DNA of 64,000 nucleotides. Source: Leptodontidium sp. MPI-SDFR-AT-0119. Lineage: Eukaryota; Ascomycota; Leotiomycetes; Helotiales; Leptodontidiaceae. Within the stretch, counting starts at the first letter, position 1, and the number at the start of each line of letters is the position of its first letter. The translations under genes and the position numbers were made by a program. The stretch is taken from positions 1,426,001 to 1,490,000 of the forward strand of contig JAHLEZ010000011.1 of NCBI GenBank assembly GCA_020726505.1, in the 5' to 3' direction. The notes under the pieces were generated by a model, which saw only the letters and a program-made list of their open reading frames with translations, did not search any database and was not told the DNA's origin. This document shows positions 45,700 through 58,424 of this stretch, piece by piece.

Positions 45700-48600
45700 A
45701 TGTCGTATAACCGTCTAGGTATGTCCCTCAATTTCACTTAGAGTTAGAGATTCGCAAGCACTTTTGGCGGGAGACAACTGGTTGTGAATGTCGCGCAGCT
45801 TGTCTACACCATCCACACCTTCACTCGTCTCCATTCACAAACACCTCGTCCGATACTACACTCTGCGCGCCATCATATTTCTTCTCGGTGTGCCGCGCAC
45901 AGAGTCTCTCTTGAGTGCCATCGTGGGAATTTTCAAACACTCAGCCTTCCTGCGTAGTCCAGGAGCTCTATTTCCTCTCGAGCTCCGCCGCTTCTGCGAC
46001 TTCATCAACTGCAAACCACGAGACTTCTGACACTTCTCAACTTTACAGATCACCCTGGCCAAGGCCAACAAGACGATTATTACAATATGAACAACCTCCC
46101 AAATCAAGGTGCCGGCCGAACGCCTTCGCCTGGTCATCCTTTGCATCAAGGTTATCAACTTGAAGATGCGTCGCCGTATGGCAGACCTAGCGGATCTCCA
46201 GCGCCTGGCAGACACAATCTAGAGATACCTATGGGTCCTGGACGTCAAACACCCAGTGATCGGTTGCAGGCACAACCTACAGTACGTTATAGAAGTATAT
46301 GGCAGTGTTGGATGGGCGCTAACTGGAACCGTGCAGTATTCAGTTGAGAACATCGACAACTCATATGGTCACAATGAGGAATATGAGCAGAGTTATCCCC
46401 TCGACCCAAACCACAACTACAGACAAGATTACGCTCTGAACCCTCAACAACATCACGATGCCTACTACCAACCCCCATACCAACCTTCTCCACACGAAGA
46501 GCATCCTCTCACAAACTACCCTTCAAATGCCGACCCATATTTCGACGACCACGATGACAACCGCCCAATTCTCCAAGCGCATGACACTGGTTATGGACCA
46601 GATCCCCACAGTGCTCCAGGTTACAAGGACTATGATGGAGCCCCAATATCACCTTCCGCAACTCCTCAACCAACTACCCTCAAGAGATACAAGACAGTGA
46701 AGGAGGTACAACTCTTCAACGGCAATCTCGTTCTCGATTGTCCTATCCCACCCAAGCTTTTGAATCAGATTCCTCATGCTCAACCGCCTGAGAGAGACGA
46801 GTTCACGCACATGCGATATACCGCCGCAACTTGCGACCCCAGCGAATTCTTCGAAGAGCGATTTACCCTCAGACAGAAATTATTCGCAAAGCCTAGACAT
46901 ACCGAGCTGTTTATCGTCGTGACCATGTATAACGAGGACGATGTACTGTTCGCGCGGACCATGAGTGGTGTTTTCAAGAACATTGAGTACATGTGCTCGA
47001 GGAAAGACAGTAAGACATGGGGAAAGGATGCTTGGAAGAAGATTGTGGTCTGCGTCGTAAGCGATGGACGTGCGAAGATCAACCCAAGAACGAGAGCTGT
47101 GCTAGCTGGTATGGGAGTCTACCAAGATGGAATTGCGAAGCAACAAGTCAACGGAAAGGACGTGACGGCCCATATTTACGAATATACCACCCAAGTCAGC
47201 ATTTCAGCCAAGAAAGACCTAGTCGAGCTCCGCCCTAAGCAGCAACCTGTACAAATGCTCTTCTGTCTGAAGGAGAAGAATCAGAAGAAGATCAACTCCC
47301 ACAGATGGTTCTTTCAAGCATTTGGACGTGTTTTGGATCCTAACATCTGCGTTCTTCTTGATGCGGGTACCAAGCCAGGAAAGGATTCGATTTACCAGCT
47401 TTGGAAAGCCTTCGATCTGGAGCCCATGTGTGGAGGAGCTTGTGGAGAGATCAAGGCTATGTTGGGACCCGGAGGAAAGAACCTACTTAACCCCCTGGTT
47501 GCCACCCAAAATTTCGAGTACAAGATGAGCAATATTCTGGATAAGCCACTTGAATCAGCCTTCGGATTCATTTCAGTGTTACCCGGTGCGTTTTCAGCTT
47601 ATCGATATGTTGCTCTACAAAACGACAAAGCAGGAAATGGACCTCTAGAAAAGTACTTTGCCGGTGAGAAGATGCACGGTGCCAATGCTGGTATTTTCAC
47701 AGCCAACATGTATCTTGCTGAGGATCGTATTCTTTGCTTCGAGCTGGTTTCGAAACGAAATTGCCACTGGATTCTTCAATACGTCAAATCAGCTACAGGA
47801 GAAACCGATGTTCCAGATGCGATGGCCGAATTCATCCTCCAAAGACGTAGATGGCTGAACGGAAGTTTCTTTGCCGCTGTCTATTCTCTGGTTCACTTCT
47901 ACCAGTTGTTCAGAAGCGACCACAGTTTCTTACGGAAGATGATGTTCTTACTCGAGTTCACATATACGACCATCAGCATGTTATTCGCTTGGTTCGCAAT
48001 TGGCAATTTCTACCTGGTTTTCCACATCTTGACCACTTCTCTTGGCGCATCCGACCTCCTAGGAAACGTTGGGAAGGTTCTCGGTGTTGTTTTTGAGTGG
48101 CTCTACCTCTTCACGTTACTTACCTGCTTCATTCTGGCGTTGGGTAATCGACCACAAGGATCTGGCAAGGCGTACATGTCCATGGTCATTTTCTGGGGCT
48201 GCATCATGGCGTAAGTAACCCACGTATACTTTTCTGTTCATCATGAGCTAACCTCTCGCAGCTATCTAATGTTTGCTTCTGTGTTCATCACCGTCAAATC
48301 AATTCAAGCGGAACTCAAGGACGGGCAGTTCACTGTATCGGATATCTTCAAGAACCAGATATTCTACACTTTAATCGTCTCTCTCGCCTCGACCTACGTC
48401 CTCTGGTTCGTGGTTTCATTCCTCTTCTTCGACCCATGGCACATGTTTACCTCGTTCATCCAATACCTCCTCCTCACGCCAACTTACATCAACATTCTCA
48501 ACGTCTACGCCTTCTGCAACACCCACGATATCACATGGGGAACAAAAGGTGATGACAAAGCCGAAAAGCTACCATCCGCAACTCTCAAGCCCGGTGGAAA

Positions 48601-48961
48601 GGTCGACGTCAACATCCCTACCGACGACGGTGATCTCAACGCACAATACGACGCCGAGATGCGCTCATTCGCCTCAAAAGCCCCCGAAGAGAAGCGCGAA
48701 ATGTCCGCCAGCGAGGTTCAGGAAGATTACTACAAGGGTTTCCGTTCTCAAGTCGTCCTCTTCTGGCTCATGTGCAACTTCGGTCTTGTCGCCGTGGTTC
48801 TCAGCACGGCTGGTCTCGACCGTATTGACACTTCCACATCGACAGACAAGAGGAGCGCCATCTACCTTGCTGTCGTCCTTTGGTCCGTGGCTGGTCTTTC
48901 GGCATTCAAATTCATCGGCGCAATGTGGTTCTTGATCGTTCGCATGTTCAGAGGAGTTTAG
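45700..48961 (+). CDS. Class III chitin synthase
   Basis: Four exons, 45700-45718, 46049-46281, 46337-48210 and 48262-48961, encode 941 residues. Exon one is only 19 bases and the first intron is 330 bases, long for this window. The N-terminal 190 residues are rich in Pro, Gln, Tyr and Asp. The family-2 glycosyltransferase core has [32 protein letters not shown], the acceptor region [20 protein letters not shown] (about 545) and the product-site [12 protein letters not shown] (about 585). Seven or so C-terminal membrane helices follow. It polymerises UDP-GlcNAc into chitin at the plasma membrane, mostly at hyphal tips. The blocks SSRK-like to [10 protein letters not shown] and [21 protein letters not shown] point to class III, a class found in filamentous fungi and absent from S. 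cerevisiae. Wall-stress control through the Mps1 pathway is plausible but not visible in sequence. Confidence 0.95.
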
Positions 48962-49184
48962 GGGGTTGTGGTAGACACGGTGATAGTGGATATGATATGA
49001 TACCTTATCTCATCCTAGCTTCATAGCTTCTTCAGGAATGATTGTCTGGCATATTGGACACCGTCTGTTCGATTATGTTCGTGTACCTATGTATTTGGTG
49101 TATCTTCGGTGTCATTCGAGCGATTTTCCTGCTTTTCTTCCCTTTTTGTTTCTTTTCTTTCTTCTGTTTTCGATATCAAGGATT

Positions 49185-49214
49185 GATGGTATGGTATGGT
49201 ATGGTATGGTATGG
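49185..49214. repeat. ATGGT pentanucleotide microsatellite
   Basis: About six copies of ATGGT occur in the 3' flank of the chitin synthase gene. A hexanucleotide GGATGT repeat lies about 50 bases further on. Confidence 0.85.
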
Positions 49215-50309
49215 CAGGGCATAGGCATGCATGGGCAGAACCCCAACGTTGCCATGATACATGGATGCGGATGTGGATGTGGATGGGAGTGGGCGTCTCA
49301 CTAGACACAAACGGTGTACCCTAGCTTTGGAGGCGTAGCCCGCCCATTCATGAAATTACATATATACCCTACACGGACGTATTTGGTTGAGTCTGGTCAT
49401 GCTGTGATTTTTCGCTTATTTTCTTCTTCTTTTACTATTTCTGCAGTATTATTCAGTGACCTAGCTAGGTACCCTCCCGATCTTCTTTCTATACACCCCC
49501 CCTTCCTTCGTAAATTCCCATTCTTAGGTAGTCTAGTTTGTTTATTTTTGGCTTTTGAGTTTTTAAAGTTTTGAGTGGAATCATACGTAGGCTACGCCCG
49601 GTTCGTACGAGTACTCGTTGGTATGTAGTTGTGGGATGGTGGGGTAGCGAATGGGATGGGAGCTGCGGTGAGGGGGGTGACGCGGTCTTGAGGGAGGCTC
49701 TTTGAGGGATTTAGATGGAATTGGTTGGGTTCTAGATTTGGAGGGCGGTGCTGTACTTGAGAGGACTTGGGATTTGGATTTGGGTTTGGATTATGGATCT
49801 GAATCTGCCTCGATTGCGGTGTTGGGGAGTGTGTGATTGGTGTAGGTAGGTGGAGAGGTGGAGAGAGGGAGAGAGAGGTTCTATATGAATGGATGGATAT
49901 GCAGGATTGGAGGGTTGGATGGATGGGTATGCTTGTGTTTGTGTTGGGCTGATAGTGGGATTGCTTGCAAACTTTGCATGCGGTGAATTCTGTTGAGTGT
50001 GTGCGTGAGGGAGTGAGTGAGTGGCCTGTTGTCGCTGTTTTTAAAACTTGAAATCATATTTTTCGGTTTGGATTTAGGGCCTCGGGTAGGTAGGTGTTGG
50101 TGGTGCTGATCGTTTGAAGTTATGCATATCAATGGTATCATAGATTCAGTACCTAGTTAGATTGATTGTAATGTATTTATGAATAAGGTGGCAAGCAAAC
50201 AAATAAGTAAGCAAGCAAATAAATAAAGCATACATACGGTTACATTAGGCGAACTAATGCCTCGCTTCAACAACCCTTCAAAGATCACGAAATTCGGGAG
50301 CGACATAGT

Positions 50310-50355
50310 ACTTAGCACTTAGCACTTAGCATTGCGTAAGTAAGTAAGTAAGTAA
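50310..50355. repeat. CTTAGCA repeats and GTAA microsatellite
   Basis: Three tandem CTTAGCA units are followed at once by about five GTAA units. They lie in the spacer downstream of the alpha/beta hydrolase gene. Confidence 0.8.
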
Positions 50356-50458
50356 TGATAGTAGACTGGGGGTCATGTTCAGTCTTTCACAACTCAACCT
50401 GACATTTTACAAGCCCCAAGGCGCTCACTTCAACTCACTCTCTACTGTTCGTCCCTCA

Positions 50459-52094
50459 TCACAACCTCGACCCTCCCTCCTTCCCCTGCACTCCAGCACC
50501 ACCCTCTAAAACCCCTCCCACAAACTCCACCGTATCCCTCCTCATCCCTTCGCTAAACACATGTCCAACCCCCTCATAAACCCTATCATCAAGCTTACAC
50601 CCTCCCTCCCTCCACCACCCCCTCTCTCTATCTGTAGCGCCCTTTAAGAAATCTAGGAACGGCTGCGAGCACTTGTACGGAACTAATTTGTCAACACCAC
50701 CAGAACAGACGAGAATACTTTTGTGGGCTAGGTGCTGCGTTAGGATGGGTCCGAGGTGGGCTTGTTGGGATGGAGAGGGAGGATTGGAGGGGATGGGGAG
50801 GGGGGAGGGGAAGATAATGCTACGCGGGTCGGACTTTTGGAGGGTGGTGAGGAGGGTGCGTGGGAAGGAGGAGCTGCCTAGGAAAGTTGATCCGGGTGGA
50901 GTGGTGGATGTGTAGTCTGGGAGTTTGGAGAGGCGGGCGCGGTCGGTCATTAGATCTGTTGGTTTTATTAGTTGTGGGTTCGAGGATAGAGTTGAGATGA
51001 AAGTTTGGAGGAGGCAAGGATTTGGTAGTAGTGGGAATTGAGGAAAGGCTGAGAAGTAAAAAGGTATGGCAGGAGTATTAGGGAAATTGGCAGAGTTGTC
51101 TAAAGTGCTAAATTTCTTTAAGCACTTTGCTTGCTGGGTGATTGAACCAAAAAATTGCAAAGTGTAAGAGAACATCTTGACACTTATACATGTTCATTAC
51201 TTCAAGTGCAAAGCGTTATGAGGGGCAAGGGGAAAATTCAAAGGCACTTGTGGGAATCGAGAATTTGATAAACAAACTTGATAGACATAACGACTGGAAC
51301 AAGTAAACGGACATGGACACTACAAATTAGGAAAGCAAATACTCACTTATATAGTCAGGACAGCCGATAATCACAATCCCAGCAGTAACTCTCGGCTCGT
51401 TGAAAAGAACCTGCCAAGCAGAATGACCTCCTAACGAGATACCCATTACGATGTGTTGAGTGATAGAGGGGTCTTCAGGACCGTGGAAAATGTATGATCC
51501 CAGGTGATCTATTAAGAGACTTGTGTCGAGGGCTGTGCCATGGTAGATACTATTGCTTGTTAGCGTAACTCCTGGTATGAAGAGGAGGAAGCGGACCTGA
51601 ACATGTCTTGAGCATGAGTTGCGTTTCCTTCTCTCCCTGATGAGTGAGTTAGTAGTTTCTCAATTGTGGGATTGGAATGTTAAGTGACAAGGCAAATGTC
51701 CTGAACGTAACTCCTGACTTTGAAAATATAAATGGCCCTCTTCAAAGGTACAGCCACAGAGCCCATTCCAACACTTACAAGCTTGATTTGCTAAGTCATG
51801 GACTTTTCGACCTCCGTGATTCCTCTGATCAAAAGCCACTGCGATCAAACCAACAGTCCTATCAGATGATGGTCGTTGATTCCAGTCATTGATACAACTG
51901 GCAGCTACACTGGCCATGATCTCTTTGGTTTGAAGCCGAGGATGCAGAAGCCAAAGACATGATATCGATTTTGAAGCTGGTGATAATTCGTCAAAACCGA
52001 AAACATCGGTATTGATACCGGCGATACAGAATGCCTTCGATGATACAGGCTGGATAGAGGTGTTTGTATCCGCCAGGGGGTTTGTGGTGGCCAT
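50459..52094 (-). CDS. Alpha/beta hydrolase
   Basis: Four exons, 52094-51779, 51636-51597, 51549-51347 and 50955-50459, give 351 residues. The second exon is only 40 bases; its donor reads GTCCGC, poor in consensus but needed to join AQDMF to SIYHGTALD. The third intron is long (391 bases). The enzyme has LIAVAFDQRNHGGR early on, a nucleophile Ser in MGISLGGHSAWQ, a likely acid in CSGGVDKLVPY and a His in VGHVFSEGM near the end. This is a serine hydrolase of the esterase or dipeptidase-like type; the substrate cannot be told. There is no signal peptide, so it is probably cytosolic. It is divergently arranged with the phospholipase D gene. Confidence 0.82.
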
Positions 52095-52781
52095 GTCGAT
52101 TACCTAGGAGGGGTCGCTTGTATCAAATTGAATAGTGCTCGGCAGTGGTTCTGAATTGTATCTCGCATATAGCTGGGGACTTGCGAAATGAATCAATTGT
52201 AAAGACGAATATTCGATGATTGTAATTGCGAATATGTGTAGAGGAATTAAAGTTTGTTTGTTGACATGGAGCAAGCATACCCCTCGACTTAGTTGACGCC
52301 TTTTCGGGCCAATTCCGAGGCATAACGTCATGAGATCTGCCCTTTCCCTTCTGGGTGCTGATTGATCCAACAAGCGGGAAATTAAACCCAGGCCAGCTCG
52401 AAACACGAGAAAGTCGAAGCCCAATCGATCCAGACCCTGCTTCCATTGAAGATCAAGAGACTCACAGGAAACATCGCGGATTTTCTTTGAAGCTCGAGGG
52501 TCCTTTCCGAAGCCCAATTCCTACTCGCAATCCAACCTGCGGAGTATCCGGGACACTAGCCAAGCTCCGCCAAACTGCGGTCATCTGGGCAGAAAGGCCA
52601 TAAAGGAGGAGGTCGTCCTGGGTTTTGGTCCGCCATGAGCACGACACACGAGCAGTACTCAGGAAGATAAGAAGAAGTGTTCCGCCTGGACGAAGTTTGT
52701 CGAGACGTTGTGCAAGGTTGAAGCGGAAGCGGAATCGAGGTCCAGGACAGTCCACGTTGCCCAAGCATCTCGAGTCGAAGC
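52095..52781. promoter_or_regulatory. Divergent promoter region
   Basis: These 687 bases lie between the starts of the hydrolase and phospholipase D genes. They should hold both promoters and the phospholipase D leader. No gene is supported. Confidence 0.45.
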
Positions 52782-55700
52782 ATGGCACAACGTACTGAGG
52801 AGTCAGTTTCGCCCACGACAAGAAGCCCACGCTCAGGATCTCCCGTACATCATTCGAATGGCTTGATTGCCAACGGACCAGCAGCTGTACGACAATCGGG
52901 TCTGCGGACTGTGTTGAGCTCTCAAGAGACCTCGGAAACGTCACCCGAAATCACCTACAGCCCTCCAACTGGGAACGGTATCACAAGCAAGCATTCTACA
53001 GAGGCGGCAGACTACATCAATGGAGGAATTCCACACGAGGCTACCTCGCCAACCGGGCAACTTGATGGGACGACGAGCTCACCACATCTACAATCCGTCC
53101 TGAAGCACACAGGGTCGTTCCCTACAGACCCCAGTGCTCTAGGAGCTGGCACAGCTACCCCGCCTGGTCGAAGGAGTGTACAATTCAAGAGGCACGACCC
53201 TAGTACGGACTATCAAGGACATATCCGGCAGGAATCGTGGGAGGATGGCGATACACCAAGCAAGGACAGGCGTGGCCAGTCTCTCATGTCAAAGTTGAAG
53301 GCATTGGCTTCGACTGGTAGCTTGCAAACCCATAGCAGGAGCCAGAGCAATACTGCGAATTCATTCGAAGAAGGCACTGGATCGGCGCCCCTGTCTCCAA
53401 CGATAGACCGTGCCTCGAGATTCCCACATACACTGCAGGAAGAGGGCAGTGATGTAGACGCGGATGCAGAGGAGACCGCTGATGAGGGGAATGGGAACGA
53501 GAACCTCCGAGCGAAACGCAAACGTCGATTCCGACGACCTCAAGAGAATACCGGTTCGAGCCAGACTGCACCAAATACTCCAAGAACAAGGAATATGGGC
53601 CATACGGATTCTCCCAGTGGCAGCAATCGCAACGGGATTCCGTTTCTTTCCCGTCGAGCCACAGATGGATCTTTTGAACAAAGGGGACATTTGTCCGAAG
53701 GCGAAGGACGAGATAGACTCAATAACCAAAGTGCTTGGCGAAGAGGTAGTTCGTGGATTGGAGGACGCGGACTTAGCTATGGAGGGCAACAACCAGGTCC
53801 CGACATGGACGGCACTCCTGGCCACGTACGAAGACCAAGCAACTTTCGGCGGATGACTGGGCTTGGAGGGGGCCAGAGCGAAGGGGAAGGACAAACTCCC
53901 AGACGGCCATTCCTTGGTGCAGAACGTGCCACTACATTTGGTGCTCAGCGATGGCGAATGTTGAAGCATGGGCTCAAACTGCTGGGACAGAAAAAGGAAG
54001 AACACAAGATTGACTACCTAAAATCTGCGGAACTCATGGCTGAGCTACGAGCTGGTGCCCCAGCTGCACTCATGTTGGCCAGCATGATCCAACGTGATGA
54101 ACATGGTAACAAAAGGATTCCGGTACTTCTTGAACAGCTTAAGTTACATATTTCCGATAGTACGCCGGGAATTGAAGATCCCTCCGAGACAGAGCGGCAT
54201 CTTGTGTTCCGAATTGAGCTTGAGTATGGCAGTGGGCTGAATCGCATGAAATGGGTCATCCACAGATCACTCAGGGATTTCGCCAACTTGCATCTACGGT
54301 ACAAACTTCAGGGAGGCAGCGACAAGTACATCCAGCTACGAAGTGACATTGATGCACGGCCAAAACAACCCCGGTTCCCAAAATCTACCTTCCCTTACTT
54401 CAGAGGTGTCCGAGGCCTGGGTGAGAGCTCCGACGAAGAAGCTGAGAACGTTCCTGCAGCGGACGAGACCGTTGGAGAGGCGACTCACAGTGAGACAGAG
54501 CGGAAGAAGAAGAAACGTCGACCGTCTCTTGTTGGCAATCGCCGCAAAACAAGTCTTATTGGAATCGATTTGGGCAGTAATACGAATGATGAGCTAGTTG
54601 CCGCTCAGCAGAGTAGGGCATTCGTCGAAAAGCAGCGGAGAAGATTGGAGCAGTACCTACAAGAAATGATTAGATGGCTCATCTTTAGGGCAGACAGCAA
54701 CCGACTCTGCCGATTTCTGGAGCTGTCTGCGTTGGGAGTACGGCTGGCCGCCGAGGGTAGCTACCACGGCAAGGAAGGCTACCTCGTCATTCAATCTTCT
54801 AAGGGCTTGGATATGAGGAGGCTGTTGACACCTCAGAAGATCTTTGCAAGGCACTCCCCCAAGTGGTTTTTGGTCAGACACAGCTACATCATCTGTGTCA
54901 ATTCACCCGAAAACATGCACATCTACGACGTCTATCTAGTGGACCCGAAGTTTGAGATCATCAGGAAGCGCAGCAAGCTGTCCGAGTTACGCGGACGAGA
55001 GCTTTTAGAAAAGGCTGAGACAGCGACGAAGCATCCTCAACATCACAGCCTCAAGTTACTGAATTCTGAGCGAAAGATCAAGCTTTTGGCCAAGAACGAG
55101 AGGCAGCTTCGACAGTTCGAAGAGTCGATCACATACATGTTGAGCACTACTCCGTGGGCTAAGCCAAATCGCTTTGGAAGTTTTGCGCCTGTCAGAACTG
55201 GTGCCTATGCCCAATGGCTTGTCGATGGCCGGGACTACATGTGGAATGTTTCGAGAGCTATCAACCAAGCCAAAGACGTCATTTACATTCACGATTGGTG
55301 GTTGAGTCCTCAACTGTACATGCGAAGACCCGCGGCAATCAGCGGGAAATGGCGTCTGGACCGACTTTTGAAACGCAAGGCTGAAGAAGGTGTCAAGGTT
55401 TTCATCATCGTCTACAGGAATGTAGAAGCTGCAATCCCAATCGACTCTGAATTCACCAAGTTCTCGATGCTGGATCTACACGAGAACGTCTTTGTTCAAC
55501 GATCCCCTAACCAGTTCAAGAAGAATCAATTCTTCTTTGCACATCACGAGAAGATTTGCATCGTCGATCACTCAGTTGCTTTTGTTGGTGGTATTGATCT
55601 CTGTTTTGGCCGTTGGGACACTCCTCAGCATTCCGTCGTTGATGACAAGCCTACCGGGTTTGAGCAGTCGGAACTTCCAAAGGATGCCGATCATTGTCAG

Positions 55701-58290
55701 CTCTGGCCTGGAAAGGACTATTCGAACCCCCGAGTGCAAGATTTCTACCAGCTGAACGAGCCTTACGCCGAAATGTATGACAGATCCAAGACACCTCGAA
55801 TGCCATGGCACGATATTTCGATGCAAGTTGTAGGCCAACCTGCAAGAGATCTTACCCGCCATTTCATCCAACGGTGGAATTACATCCTTCGAGGGAGGAA
55901 GCCAACAAGACCTACTCCGTTCTTACTACCGCCACCAGATTACACTGAAGCCCAGCTTGAAGCGTCAGGCTTGACGGGCACATGTGAGGTTCAAATCCTA
56001 CGATCTGCTGCAGATTGGTCTCTCGGAATCACTGAAGTTGAGCACAGCATCATGAACGCTTACTGCAAGATGATCGAGGAGTCTGAGCACTTCGTTTACA
56101 TAGAGAATCAATTTTTCATCACCAGCTGCGAGACAATGGGTGTCAAGATAACCAACAAGATCGGTGACGCGATTGTTGAACGTGCGATTCGAGCCTTCAA
56201 GAACAACGAAAGCTGGCGGGCCATCATTCTCATACCTCTCATGCCAGGGTTTCAGAATACTGTTGCTGAACAGGAAGGGACTAGCGTGCGATTGATCATG
56301 CAATGCCAATTCCGAAGTATTTGTCGTGGGGAAGGGTCGATTTTTGGACGACTCAGAGCTGCCGGTATGGAGCCCGAAGATTATGTCTCATTCTTTAGTC
56401 TCAGATCTTGGGGCCGAATTGGACCAAAGCAAATGCTGGTGACTGAGCAGCTGTACATCCACGCAAAAGTTATCATTGTTGATGATCGCGTTGCCTTAAT
56501 TGGCTCAGCCAACATTAATGAGCGCTCTATGCTCGGCCTGAGAGATTCTGAATGTGCAGCCGTTGTCCGAGACACGGATATGCTGTGGTCTACTATGGAT
56601 GGAGAACCATACCTTGTGGGGCGGTTCGCTCATACCTTGCGGATGCGACTGATGAGAGAGCACCTGGGCCTTGATGTTGATGCCGTACTAGAAGAGGATC
56701 GCAAAGCCGAAATGGATCGGGAAGAGGCTGAATTTGAGGCTCGTATGAATGGTATTTACCAAGAAGATGCAAATAGTGATGCGGACAAATCGCCACGTCC
56801 AAATGAGGACCAGATTATCAATGCTGTCAACGAAGAAGGGCTACGCAGCTTCAATCACGACGTCGACTGGGAACAGGAAGACAACCCGAATCTGGCAGCG
56901 GAGGCCTACAAATCTGTAACCTACGACAAGCGAGTCACCAACAACCCAAAGCATGCAGCCGAAGTTGATGGTGAGGGGCCGGATAATTGGAAAACGGCCA
57001 AGCAGACTGGCCTTGATCGTGGAAGAGACTCTACGCTGGTGGATGGGGGTCGTGAGGTGCTTGTAACCAATATCGCCCCTGAAGGCAAGGGCACTTTGAA
57101 CCGCCCTGCAAGACCACATGCTCGTTCAGTAGCCCAGAACCATATTGACGATAGCACTGGTGGAAATGATGGTCTTCCACCGATACCCCGCCTACCTAGG
57201 AGAACCACAGAGCAACTAGGCCTCCCCCAACTCTCTCAACTTCCTGCTCTTCCTGCCATTGATGACACGGACATTGGAGGCCCTCCGGTACATTTCGACG
57301 CCTTAGGAAATGCTATTCCCAAACCCTTCAATCCATTAACGGCAGATATCAAGGCTGCCAATATTGACAAAGATTGTATGCGGGATCCTCTCAATGACAC
57401 CTTCTACTACGACATTTGGCTGCGAGCTGGAGGAAACAACACCAAGATTTTCAGACAAGTCTTCAGGTGCATGCCCGATAACGAGGTCTCAAATTGGCAC
57501 GAGTACCAAGACTACGTTGCATATGCTGAGCGATTTGCAGCGGCACAAGGCGGTGCCAAAAGCAACGAAAGGCAGGAAGAAGAGGCTTCGGGGAAGAGTG
57601 GCCCCCCTGGAGCGGCGTTGTCTAGCAACGGGCCGATTTCCCATGCAGTTAGCCATGTCTCTGAGAAAATGCATGGAAACGACAACCAACACCCTCTTGG
57701 AACTGTTGCTGAATGGGCCGATAATGCCGATAAGCGCAATGCGAGCCAGCATGATGCATCGGTCACCCTTGAGGCAGACATTAATGGCCAGCTGGATGGT
57801 GTGGATGAGAAAGCTGCAATGTGTCGAATATCAGATGAAGTACCATCTCCCGTTCAACCAGCTGGCGATGAGACTTTCCCTTCACTGGACTCGACTTTCC
57901 TTAGCCCTCCTGCTACGGAATACGAGAAGAGCACACAACCTCGGAAGACTACATTCTCTTCGACGACATCTGGGGACAAGGAAAAGAGTAGCACGACTGG
58001 AAGTGGATTGGGTAACCACGGTTCAACCAAAAAGCGCCGCCGCGGCACTACAAAGGGAAGCCGACGAGGTTTCTCTGGTAGTGATGATCTACTGAGCCAA
58101 GTGGATGCTGAAGAGCTTCTAGGCATGGTCCAAGGCCACCTCGTCATGTTCCCATACGATTGGCTTGCCAAAGAAGAGCTCAACTCCAACTGGCTGTATC
58201 AAGTAGATCAGGTGGCGCCTCTGCAGATTTAGTAAGTCACAACATAAGCCTTCTCTTGAGGAATCACGCTAACATTCCTTTAGTAACTAG
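52782..58290 (+). CDS. SPO14: Phospholipase D (Spo14/Pld1 type)
   Basis: A large exon 52782-58231 is followed by an intron (GTAAGT, CTAAC, TTTAG) and a 7-base last exon 58284-58290, giving 1818 residues ending in Tyr-Asn. Order: a long Ser/Thr/Gly-rich N terminus (1-400), a PX-like domain at about 460-660 with ELEYGSGLNRMKWVIHRS and RPKQPRFPKSTFPY, a PH-like domain at about 670-790, then the catalytic core with two HKD motifs: HHEKICIVDHS at about 921 and IHAKVIIVDDR at about 1227. Blocks VGGIDLCFGRWD and IGSANINERSMLG are typical. The enzyme hydrolyses phosphatidylcholine to phosphatidic acid and choline, is PtdIns(4,5)P2-dependent in the family, and works in membrane traffic and sporulation. 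Reading straight through the last splice donor ends two residues earlier at TAG, so either end is nearly the same protein. Confidence 0.95.
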
Positions 58291-58424
58291 AGATTTTGAT
58301 GGCCAGGTAGCCTTGTATTTTTGTATGATGGGTATAACAGATGGAAAACTTGCATAGCACGGGATAGGGTATTTGTACATTCTACATGAGCGAAGCGTTG
58401 CTTCTTGAAATTAATCTGCTTTCA

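Larger units (their letters stand above)
48962..50458. other. Long convergent intergenic region
   Basis: No gene is seen in these 1.5 kb. The DNA is full of simple repeats: ATGGT near 49185-49214, GGATGT near 49262-49287, GAGTGAGT-type runs near 50000, CTTAGCA triplets near 50311 and GTAA repeats near 50335-50354. Confidence 0.5.
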
